Made by a program: the position numbers and the translations under genes | The notes under the pieces: model-generated | What the model saw: only the letters and a program-made list of their open reading frames with translations | The model's database searches: none | Told to the model about the DNA's origin: nothing | Assembly: GCA_030407085.1 (NCBI GenBank) | Contig: CM059585.1 | Coordinates: 9,603,001-9,667,000 of the forward strand | Direction: 5' to 3' | DNA length: 64,000 bases | Source of the DNA: Trichopria drosophilae | Taxonomy: Eukaryota > Arthropoda > Insecta > Hymenoptera > Diapriidae | Shown: piece after piece, positions 1 to 12,300 of the stretch | How positions within the stretch are numbered: the stretch's first letter is position 1 | Layout: each line of letters starts with the position of its first letter

Positions 1-374
1 ATCGATGTTTCGACACATGCTGTTTGAACCACAAGGTGAACGACTACAAGGATCGGAAGGAATTGGTACAGGTAACTCCTCGCGACATCCGATGAATGGA
101 TCTCCGATAAAACCAGTTGGGCAAGAGCAAACAGGAATGTGGTTTATCATATCACATTGAGCATTTTGTCCGCAGACTCCCGGGCATGGATTTTTGCATT
201 TATACTGAAGACAGATGTTATCTCGAGGACACTCAGAACTGAGGGTACATTCCGGTCGACAAGCTTCGAATGGATTACCTATGTATTCAGGTAAGCATTC
301 GCAATCTCCATTATTGCAGACTGCATTTGAACCGCAAGATCCATTGCATGGACTTGGTGGTGGTGCTGGGGTTC
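1..374 (-). CDS. dpy: dpy exon 54 (continues past window edge)
   Basis: Acceptor TTTTTTGTAG, phase 1 in. A complete unit ([36 protein letters not shown]) is followed by the start of a second ([11 protein letters not shown]). It is open at position 1 on a codon boundary, so this exon also carries more than one unit. Confidence 0.92.
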
Positions 375-3300
375 CTACAAAAAACAAAAGGGATGATTAT
401 ACACTTGTCATTATTGTCGGTAGTACTGCTAACTGCTTTAAAATAAGTTTAAATAGATATTCAGCTTACTTGGAATTGGCGAACACTGCGTGAATGGATC
501 ACCCGTAAATCCATCGATGCAGGTACAAACAGGAATATGATTCAGAACGTGGCACTGAGCATAGAGTCCGCAGGATCCAGTGCATGGATCTTGACATTTA
601 GAATTCAGACAAGCTAACTGACTCTTGCATTCCGAATTTAAAAGACATTCAGGCCTGCAATTAGGTGGAATTCCAATATAATTTGGAAGGCACGAGCATG
701 CAGGACTTCCTGATATGATTTGACATTGAGAATTTGGACCGCAAGGGGATGGTGAGCAAGAGGGCGGTCGTTCGGTTGTTGGCGGCCCGGGGACTGAAAT
801 ACAAAAAATAAGTATTGTATATAGAAATTACTAGCTCATTGCAATAGCTCAAAATAATTAGATCGTCTTGATTAACATTGAATTTGTGCACATAATTCTT
901 ACCATTTTCAAAGCATTGAGTGAAAGGATCTCCAGTCATGCCTGGAGGACACGTGCAAATAGGGCTATGGTTTTTCGTGATACAATTTGCTCTTAATCCA
1001 CAGGTATTAGGGCACGGATCAGCACATTTACTATTGATGCATGCGAAACGCGTTGGACATTCGCCATTTACGCGACATTCCGGTCTACAGTTTGGTGATT
1101 GACCAATAAAATCTGGCAAGCATGTACACACTGGCTGCTGATTGACTTTCTGGCATCTACTGTTCGGACCACAAGGCGATGGTGAACATGGATCTGCGGG
1201 TGGAGTTGGACCGTCTATTGCTGCAATTAATATCAACCAATAAAATACTTGTATAGAAAAGTCACATATTATAATAAAAATAATATAAATCCATTTAAAA
1301 AATGCTTACTTTTAGATTCTATTTCACAGGAAAAGTATGGATTTCCGACGTAACCCGATGGACAAATGCATTTTGGAACGTTGTCCGTGACGGAACATAT
1401 TGCTAAAATACCACAAGTTCCAGGACATGGATCTACGCATTTGAAGGCTGTACATGCGAGATGAGATTGGCAATCACTGTTAGTTTCACATTCTCTTCGG
1501 CAGCCTATTGTAGTGTCATAAGGATCGCCGATGAAATCTGTCGAGCAAGCACAAGCTCCAGCTCCATTTCTCTCACGGCATTGTGCATTTGGACCGCATG
1601 GATTAGGTGTGCATGGATTCGCTGGTGGTTCTTCAGTTGCTACAAAGATTGGAATATAAAGTTATAAACAATATTTAAATGTATTGTAATATTAATTATT
1701 ATTTATTTTATATAAAAGATAACAGTAAATATTCGATACTCACTAGACGACCATGGCAGTGTGCATCCTAGCTTAGCGTCTCCAACGTAACCCTCTGGAC
1801 ATGTGCAAAGTGGCATGTGGTTGTGTGTTGTGCATATAGCGAGCTCTCCACAATCCCCGGGACATGGATTCTTACACCTCTGATTGATACAAGCAGCAGA
1901 AGATGGGCACTCTGTATTAACAGTACATTCGGGCTTGCAGTTTGGTGGTCTACCAGTAAAGTTGACTAGGCATGAACAAGCTGGTTGCGAGTTAGACTCC
2001 TTGCATTGTGAATTTGGACCGCACGGGTTCGGCAAACATGGGTTACCTCGCGTTGGTGGGGTCGTAAGTTCGATCTTAGAGCACTGAGTGAATGGATCCC
2101 CACTAAAGCCATTAGCGCAGCTACAGATGGGATTGTGATTAACAACTGTGCACTTAGTATTTTGACCACAGTTGCCTGGACAAGGATCAGCGCATTTGTT
2201 TTCGATGCAGGCTTTATTATTAGAACATTCGGTGCTAACAGAACACTCTGGTCGACACGCTGGTGGAGTTCCAATGAACCCTGTTTGACAAGAACATACT
2301 GCATGACCGTTGAGAGTCCTGCAATTGCTGTTTGGTCCACACGGTGAAGGATCACAGGAATCTATAGGTCGTGCAGTAGTGCCGATTTCAAGAGTACATT
2401 CAGTTAGTGGGTTTCCAGAATAACCCGGTAAACATGAACATATAGGCGTATGATTGATGACTCGACATGTAGCCATCTGTCCGCATACGTTTACGCATGG
2501 ATTAATGCACTTATTATTAGAACAGGCCATGTTGCGATCGCAATCGTCGTTTACGACACATTCTGGTCTACATCCAAGATACGGATCGCCAAAGTACTCG
2601 GGAAGACAAGTGCAAGAACCGACACCGTTTCTTTCATTGCACACAGAATTTGCTCCACAAGGTGATGGACTGCAAGGTGATGGCGGACGCTCAGTAGCAG
2701 GTTCTTCGATTATCAGCGAACACTCTCTGAAAGGATCGCCCGTGAAGCCAGCGTCGCAAATGCAGACAGGATTATGATTTACAACATTGCAGTAGGTGTT
2801 TACGCCACAAGAACCAGGGCATGGATCTACACATCTTTGGTTCTGGCAGGCAAGATTTCCTGGGCATTCATCCTGAATAACACACTCTGGCCTGCAATTT
2901 GGAGCTCTACCTACAAAGTTGGGTAAGCAAGAACAAGCTGGGAAACTGTCGATTACTCTACATTGAGAATTAGGTCCACATGGCGATGGAATGCAGGGAT
3001 TGTCATCAGGCTGTGCTCGAGCTTTACATCCGACGAATGGATCGCCGTCGGTATCAACTGGACAAATGCATACAGGATTGTGATTGATTACTTGACAATC
3101 AGCACCAGGACCACAAGTTCCTGGGCATGGATCACTACAACGTTGATTAATGCAAGCTTCATTGTTTGGACAATCAGCACTGATTATGCAACCGGGGCGA
3201 CAAGCAGGGGGACTTCCAATGTAATTCTGTTGGCACGTGCAGACTGCATGACCATTAACGATACGGCAGTTGCTATAAGGACCGCATGTTGAAGGTTCAC

Positions 3301-6300
3301 ACAGATTTTCTGGTTCTGGTCGTTCTGTGACTGCAAAATATTATTTAATGTATAATAATGATTGAATTATCATATGAGGATTTGTTATAAATCAGGATGA
3401 ATACATATAGTAGATGACAGATACACATATAAGTAAACTTACTTGGAGGAGATATTTGACAGGCTTTCAACGGATCTCCCGTATAACCGGATAAACAAAG
3501 GCAAGATGGTTGGTGGTTGAATACTTGACATTCGGCATTTAAGCCACAAGCATCGTTGCATGGATTCTTGCACTTGTTATTAATACAAGCGGTGGCAGGG
3601 GAGCAATCAGAATTTTGTACGCATTCCGGCCGACAACTAACGTATGGATCTCCTACGAAATCTGGTGGACATGTACAGGATCCAGCACCACTGCGTTCAG
3701 TGCATATTGCATTTAAACCGCAAGGAGACGGAGTGCAAGGATCATCTGGTATTCGAAGTACTGAAATATAAATTTATACAATTTAGATTAGTTCTTGTAT
3801 ATTTCACTGCTTTTGTTATAAAATATGTGAAGTTACGAATATGTTACCTTGAGGAATGCAGTCAGAGTAAGCATCTCCTTCATAACCTTCGTAACATTGA
3901 CATTCAGGACGATGATTATGTACGGTACATTTTGCATTCAAACCACATGATCCAATACATGGGTCCAAACATTTGTTTTGACCACAAGCAAGATAATTCG
4001 GACAATCTTGATCGATGGAGCATTCCGGTCTGCAATTTGGCGGGGCGCCGATCATTCCTGGATTACAGAAACATACGGCACGATTATCCTGAACTCGACA
4101 TTCAGCGTTCGATCCGCATTGGGATGGTCTACACGGGTCGATTGGTTTAATATCTGCAATACAATAAAAATTCAATGTAATGCATCAAAACGTTATTTGA
4201 TAACTTGCACAGGGATTTTTATAAGCATTTCAATATACCTTGCTTAGCACATTTTACAAATGGATCTCCTTCAAAGCCTGGGGGACAGCTACAAATTGGA
4301 TTGTGGTTGCTAACTTGACAATGCGCATTAAGACCACAGGTTTCGTTACATGGATCACTGCATTTCTGCTGAATACATGCCAAATGTGGGGCGCACTCTG
4401 AACTCACAAGACACTCTGGTCTACAGTTAGGTGGAGCACCTCTATAACCAGGACTACAAGAACAGACTGCTCGGTTTCCTGTTACACGACAGATACTGTA
4501 AGGTCCGCAACTATTTCGTGAACATGGATTTTCTGGGTTTGGCCCTGTTTTATAAAATAAATGTGGATTAAGTATGTGATGCCCAACTAAGGAAGTATAA
4601 AACTTAAATATATGTGCTACTAATATACGAACCGGCATCCTTGGTGCAAAACTGGAATGGATCACCGGTGTGTTCTGATTGGCAAGAGCACACTGGAATA
4701 TGGTTGATTACTTCACAAAGTGCATTTACGCCACAAACACCTGGACAGGGATCTCGACAGTGCTGATTAACGCATGCCAAGTGGCCGATACAATCTGAAT
4801 TCATCAAGCATTCAGGTTTACATCCCGTGTAAGGATTGCCAATATATGGCGGAATACAAGTGCATTTCGCTACTTCATCGATGACGGTACAAAGAGCATT
4901 TGTTCCACACGGTAGAGCATCACACGGATTGGATGGTGATGGTGGGTAAGCTAAACATAAGAAAATATTTATAATACACTAGTCCTTCAACACAAATGAA
5001 AAGAGTTTGAATAGTACTAAAATACATACTTGGTATTTCGGTACAACCGACGAAAGCATCTCCTTCGTAGCCTGGTTTGCAAGAACAGTATGGCGTGTGA
5101 TTTATGACAGAACATTCAGAATTTTGACCACAACTGCTAGGACATGGGTGAACGCATTTGTTGGAGACACAAGCCATGTCAATGGGACATTCCTGACTAA
5201 TAAGACATTCAGGGCGACAATTAGGCGAGCTTCCTACGAAATTCGTTTGACACGAACATACAGGTCTTCCCATCTTTACATTGCATATAGAGTTCGGGCC
5301 ACAAGGACTTGGGTGACACGGTGATGGTCCTGGAGGGTTTTCTGGAAAGAAGAGATTAAGACATTTATATTTTCAAGAATTTAGATTATTCTATAATTTG
5401 CAATAGAAAAATATTATATTTTTCATACCAACGACGCTGCATTTGAAGAACGGATCACCGTCTTGACCTGGTGGACAACTGCATATCGGATTATGGTTGA
5501 TAACGGAGCAAAGAGCACCATGGCCGCAGACTCCATTGCAAGGATTTACACATTTCTTATTAATGCAAGCTTGAATTTGTAAACAATCGGAGCTAACGAT
5601 GCACTCCGGACTGCACAACGGGGGAGTGCCTCGGAAGCCTGGCAAGCAAGAGCATGTGGAGAAGCCTTGAGGGGAAACCGTACATCTGCTATTCGGACCA
5701 CAAGGCGCTGGATCGCATGGTGCGGGTGAAGTTGGTATACCTACATATAAAATATTTGTTTGTTATAACTTGAGTACGCTTTAAACGAAATATTATTTGA
5801 CATCGTATAAGTTAAAAAATTACCCGGTGGAAGCCGCGAGCAGTAAACGAATGGATCGCCAGTCGAGTCTTCGTCACAATAGCAAATAGGCGAGTGGTTG
5901 ATTACATCACAAGCTGCGCCAGTGCCACAAGTACCACGACAAGGATCTACACATTTGTGATTGGAGCATGCAGATTTGAGAGGACAGTCTGAATTTTGTA
6001 AACATTCGGCATGACATGCCACATATGGATTTCCAAAATAGTCTGTCTCGCATTCACAAGTCGTGACTCCAGATTTTTCTACGCACTTGGCATTCGGACC
6101 ACACTGATGCAGGCTGCATGGATCAGGGGGACCTAAATTGAGATTCAAATTCATTTTGATGAATGCTCATTAATAATTAAAGGGTTAACAACAGTAGTGG
6201 TGGGGTAGTTTATAATATTCTAAAGTGAAATATACATTACCTGATATTGGATAACATCCTCTATAAGGATCTCCTCCTAATCCAAACGGACAACTACATA

Positions 6301-9300
6301 TAGGTGTGTGCAATACGGATTTACAGTTTGCATTTTCTCCACAAGATCCTAAACAAGGATCAGCGCATTTCCAGCCAATACATGCTTGATCGAATGGACA
6401 ATCACTGTTACATAAGCATTCCGGTCGGCAGAAAGGATTATTTTGATTTTCTGGGTAATCGCAACTGCCGCATATTGCCACTGTACTACTGAAATCGTCA
6501 CACGTCGAATAATCTCCGCAGGGTGATGGAATACACGGTCGTGAAACGTTTCGAACTTCTCCAGTTGTAATAGTTGCTGGAAATTCGAAAATGAAATTGA
6601 ATGTTGACATATAAAAATGGCATAGATCGAAAGTAGATGTACTACTGTATTGTTAATCCAATAAAAATACTCACGTTTGTAAGAACATCGAATGAAAGGG
6701 TTTCCAAAATAGTCATCATCACATATACACGTAGCAGTGTGGTCGACAACTGAACAATGTGCATTAGCGCCACAAATAGCACCCATAGAACAAGGGCTGA
6801 CGCATTTTAAGTTCAGACAGGATTTGTCATTGGAACAATCTGAGTTAACACGACATTCTGGTTGGCATCCAGTTTGCGGGTCTCCTAAGAAATCCGGAAG
6901 ACACGAGCAGACAGCTCTATCTCCAAGAACCTGGCAGTGAGTATTCTGACCGCATGGATTTGGTTGACATGGATTCTTTCCGGACGGCTCATATGGTTCC
7001 GAACATCTGTATAGTGGGTTTCCATCGAGACCGTCTCGGCAAGAACAGAATGGATGGTGATTCTTAACATGACAGTCAGCATTAACGCCACAAGCTCCCA
7101 AGCACGGGTTTTTGCACTTATACGCAAAGCATGTTTCGGTTGGTGAACAATCGTCGTCCTTGATACATTCCGGTTGATTACACCCACTAACGCTTGTCGG
7201 ATCGCCGGAAGTTCCAGGGAGACACTCACAAAGCGCATGTTGGTTAGGTGTGATTCTGCACACCGCGTTGGGTCCACATGGGCTTGGGTAGCAAGCATCT
7301 GTCGGTGGTGGCTGACAGCTTTGATATGGATCTCCGATATAGCCCTGTTTGCAGTAGCAGATTTCGCGATTCTCAGAAATGTAACAGTCTGCATTCACTC
7401 CACACGGGCCAGGTTGACAGAGCGGTGCAGTTATTACATCGGAGCAAGCTTTGTATGGATTGCCAACTGTGAAGTCAGGACAATAGCACGGTGGTACCCT
7501 TTTTGCGTCACAAATTGCATTCAGTCCGCATACATTTGGTTCGCAAGGATTTGTTTGTGGTATGCACCCTCTAACGGTATTAGGACTTTCGATGAAACCT
7601 GGTGAGCAAGTACATTTGGCAAAACCGTTGAGTACACTACACTGAGTATTGGCACCACATGGTGAAGGATTGCAGGGATGATCACGTATCGCACATTCTT
7701 CAACTGGAGGATTGCCTTCATATCCTGGTAGGCAGAAGCAAGTTACATGACCCTTGATAACTCTACAGCCGGTGTTAGGGCCACATGGGCTATTGAGACA
7801 TTGGTCACCATCTGGAACTGAAAACAAAAGTGACAACTTTAGTGACTTTTTTTCAGTATCGTTTAAAATTATTATAGACATAATTGACGATACTTACTGC
7901 AATTAATGAATGGATTTCCAGTGAGACCTTTAGGACAGAAGCAGATAGGATTTCCGTTGTCAACTTCACATAATGCATTAATTCCACATGGATTATCATC
8001 ACACGGATTCTGTGTATGTTTGTGACAAGCAATCTGTGGATTGCCTTGGAATCCTTGCTGGCATTTACAGATAGCTTTATAATTTTCAACGTGACAGCTG
8101 GCATTCTCACCGCACATGTCAAAGGAACATATATCGAGACAACGTCTATTCAGTCTATCGCAAGCTTTGTTCGGTGGACAATCCTCATTGTACTGACAGA
8201 TGTTTCTTGGCCCGTCGTCTATTTCAGAATTTTTCGTAATTGTAGTTATTACGCATTCAGATGATTACGAAAGCAAAATTTGATAGTTTACTTTCTATTT
8301 AGAAAAACTTTATAAGTCTAAAAGAGAATATTCATTACCAATGCTGCAGGCGATAAATCCATTTCCATGATATCCATCTTTACAGCTGCAGTCAGTTCCA
8401 TGATTGGTGTTGATGCACACAGCGTTATTAACGCATGGGTTACGTAAGAGGCATGGTTCTTCACACGTTGAATCCACGCAGGTTTCCGTAAGTGGACAAT
8501 CGCTGTCGCTAGTGCAACCCACTAAGGAAAGAGTGAATAAAGCCCATAATACCCGAGGGAGGTGCAAAACTGGACAATGGGTCAGGAACCAACAAGAAAA
8601 ACGGCTTCGCAGGGAAATTCAGAAAACACTCAACAACACTGCGTTCTTATATACACAGGCAAAAAGACTCGACAATATAGATTCAACAAATAACAACAAG
8701 GAGTATTTTTTTATACAGAAATCTCAAAACGTGATTGGTGCAATATTCAAACTGTGTGCTTTAACAAATAACGTGTATAAAATATATAAAATCACTGAAA
8801 ACGTAAGACAATAAAAATCACCGTCGTATACAAATACTTAACTTACTACGTTCTGTACAAATCATTATTTTTTACATATATACATCTGGCAGAAATTCGA
8901 AGTATTGAAAAAAATTCAAAAGCCTTTCGTAATTTCAGTGCGAGCCACAAGTAGTGCATTATGTACAAACCTTTGACGCAAGTGTTAAAGTTGGAGTCGC
9001 ACTGCATTCCCGGTGGACAATATCCGCAACCAGTCGTGACGTTTCCTTGTGTAACTGCGAAGAAAGTTGGATTTGTTGCATTGGAAATTTATATTTTTTT
9101 ATTCCTACTCGAGTAAATGAAAAACGCTTTGTTTAAATTTTTCCATGCCTTACCTTCTGAGCAAATTGCTTTATGAGATACGACGTCACAGTTTTGCGTG
9201 TAGTGGCAAGGGCTACCGATTGTACACGGATTCAAACATTGTCCGTTTATACACGCCAACTGAGATGAACAATCGTCGTGCGACGAACATCTCACATCTA

Positions 9301-12300
9301 GCGAAGTCACGAAAAGTATAATTAAAATCATTCAACATCTATCTTGGATAATATTAGTAATTTTAACCAAAATGAATATGGCAAACTCTTTGATTAACAG
9401 AAGCAGGTCATATTTTTCAGTAATTGATAATTATTTAAAATTGTTGAAATTGTTATGGAAATGTAATTTTTAATTTAATTACTGCCTTGAAACTACTTGT
9501 CATACGAATCTATAAATAATTATTTTATTTTACTACGTCAAGTATGTCATAGCGATTTCGTTGTAACGTCATAGCTTTCGTTGAATAAATATTCCTTGGA
9601 TAAAATTAAAATAGAATAAACTAATCTTTTCAAAAGTAGTATTAGAGACTTAGACAAGGTTTTACATTTCAAATATAATTACATTAAAATTGCTTAACAT
9701 AACTTGAGAAGTAAAATAATGCGGAAATACGACTGTTTATAGATTATCATTATTCCTATAATTATGTTAAAGTATGTAAACTATATACAGAGTCACCGCA
9801 TACCAGCTGAATAAATATACTTCTAAAAACATAACAGTTACTGTTAAATATACATATAATACAAACTATTATACAAGCTTACAACAGCTATTTGTCATGC
9901 TTGATTAGTTTTCACAAAATGTACATATAAAATTTATTGAATTGGCAGTTTGAGAGTCAGTGCGACAGAATATGCATATTTATTATTTACAAGATATAAT
10001 AATTGTTGTAGAAGTTGAAAAATAAATAAAATACCGGCAAATATTTGAGCAATTTTTGGTTTCTAGAGTACTACAGAAAAATTGGAAACATCAGATTACT
10101 TTAGATAATGTTTTGAAATATTTGCCGATATCAAAAGAACGTTTTTATTTCAGTGCATAATTTCCAGGTGGAATGGCTTCCAGATTGCATCTTACTCAGG
10201 TACAACCTAAGAAAAGAAAGTTTGGGTTTTTTGCAATCTGAAAAACAGAGTACCTGAAATAGAAATGAGTGCTGACTTTTGAAGTGGATGGAAAAAAGTC
10301 TAAAGAGATGTCGACGTCTCAACACCAACTTTCAGATGGCCATGTAAACGTCATATTGTTAAATGACTTTAACAAATTGAAAAATCGTGAATGCGAATAC
10401 GATTTAAACTACGTACAATCTTCAACGTGAGATTATAATTGTTTATGAAATACTGTCTTTAATTTCGTAAGTATTTGTCTGCTAATGGAAACACATATTT
10501 TCTAACAATTCCATTAGCGAAATATTTTCAATTCAGCAAAGTTCAAGATTTGTGTAGTCAAACGCATCTTCTAAGATTTTATTGTTAACACAATGCAAAT
10601 GTTTTAAATGAATAACTTAAATAATACTTTGTTTAAAGAAACAGAAGAAGTAAATAAATGATATTCAATGAATTAATTACGTTCAACAAATAATAGAGAA
10701 GTAGAAGAATACAGTTACGAAACTTTTAGTTGTTTTCAAGTCTACGAGTCAAGAATTACAGCATGCTCGCACGATCAAAAGAAGCACTATATATATCGGC
10801 ATACTATAGTTTCGTAGTTGCAAATAAGACACGCGAAAATAGTCCCCAGAAAAGTGGTGAACATTGACGAAACATCGCATAGGATTTTAGGATGAGAGAG
10901 GAGCGTTTTGTATCGCCCTTTTGAATCGAAAATTTAATGTAACAGTACGGTGCATACGTTGACAGTATTTTACGAGTTACAATATTTTTTGAAATAGTCG
11001 GAGGACAAAAACGGTTAAAATTGTGTTCAAACACTATTTCCCCGTGGTTGGGTGCCCTGATGAAAATGGAAGCTTGTCCGACGCGGTTAAGTGCTAAACT
11101 TGTACTGGACACTTCTTCACTTGCGCTTTCGGTTAAGCTTTTTTTTCACCATGGTATAGCTTTCAGAACATCAAGACTCCAATAGAACATCGAAAAGAAG
11201 ACCAAAATTTGGATTTTCCTAAGATGCCGAAATTTTGAATTCGAAACATTTGTATTGGGTCTGATCAAAATGATGGGTTTTGGAAAATATCTTTAAGGAA
11301 TCTTTTCACATTAAAATTTCAGATGGAGATTATGGTCATAACCATAATGTTCATTCCGGATAATTCTCTAGGTGGCCGTTCTTGACTATGGGGTAAAAAT
11401 ATCCACATTTGTAGAAAATGTTTACATACCACCATATTCACCACAGTTATGACCATATGTTATATCGACGAGTATCGCTGATGAACGACGATAATGTCGT
11501 ATGGAATGTTTAAACAGTCAATCATCACTTGGCCTTTTAAGAATTCATCAATGGTACTCTTCGACATATGTGCCAAATCCGGTGCGATATCAATTTAGAG
11601 ATTATGAACATAACGGCACGGTAAATATGACAGAGATTATTGCACTTGGTGATTGATTATATCTCCATCTAACATTTTCAATAGTGGTTTTATAAAAGGA
11701 CTCCGATTTTATCCTCCGGATAAGAATGGAAAAAAGAAAAAGAAAAATGCGAAGCGTTTGTGAAGAGAATACGTAGAAAAGTCGTAGAATGCACGTCCAG
11801 AAAAAAGTAAAGTTCAGGAGCCATACTGTAGCAGGTGAGAGAATTGGTGTTTACCTTTCATGCATCCGTATTTAGTATCTGGCACAAAGCCGGGGGGACA
11901 GAACTTGCAGATAGGTTTGTGCTCCTCCACGTAACAGGGGGCATCGGCCGGGCAAGTAGAGTTGCTGCATGGATCCACGCAGCGATAGTTGCGACACGCC
12001 AGGTCTGGTGAGCAGCCGCTGTCTCGCAGGCATATGGATAGGGTAGGATTACAGTTTCGGATGCAGATGCAGACAGGACGATGGTCAAGGACGTCGCAGG
12101 TTTTATCTGCTGGACAAGGCGGCTTTGCCTTCAAGTTGCATGGGTTCTGACACTTGCCGTTCACGCAAGCCGTGTTTGAAGGACAATCAGAATCCCTCGA
12201 GCAGACTTGAGTGTCTGGAGCACATGTCAATTCACCCAACTCGTTGACAACGAAGCCGTGCTTGCACACGCACATAGGTTGATGGTTGCGCACCTGACAT

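Noticed and set aside
8310..8567. Apparent secreted protein start ([15 protein letters not shown]) upstream of exon 39
   Set aside because: The first codon is TTG, not ATG, and an in-frame stop lies upstream without any ATG. The hydrophobic residues are the translated pyrimidine tract of the splice acceptor.
10804..11112. 102-codon minus-strand frame in the 9.3-11.9 kb intron
   Set aside because: No recognisable domain, no phase-compatible exon borders; probably chance.
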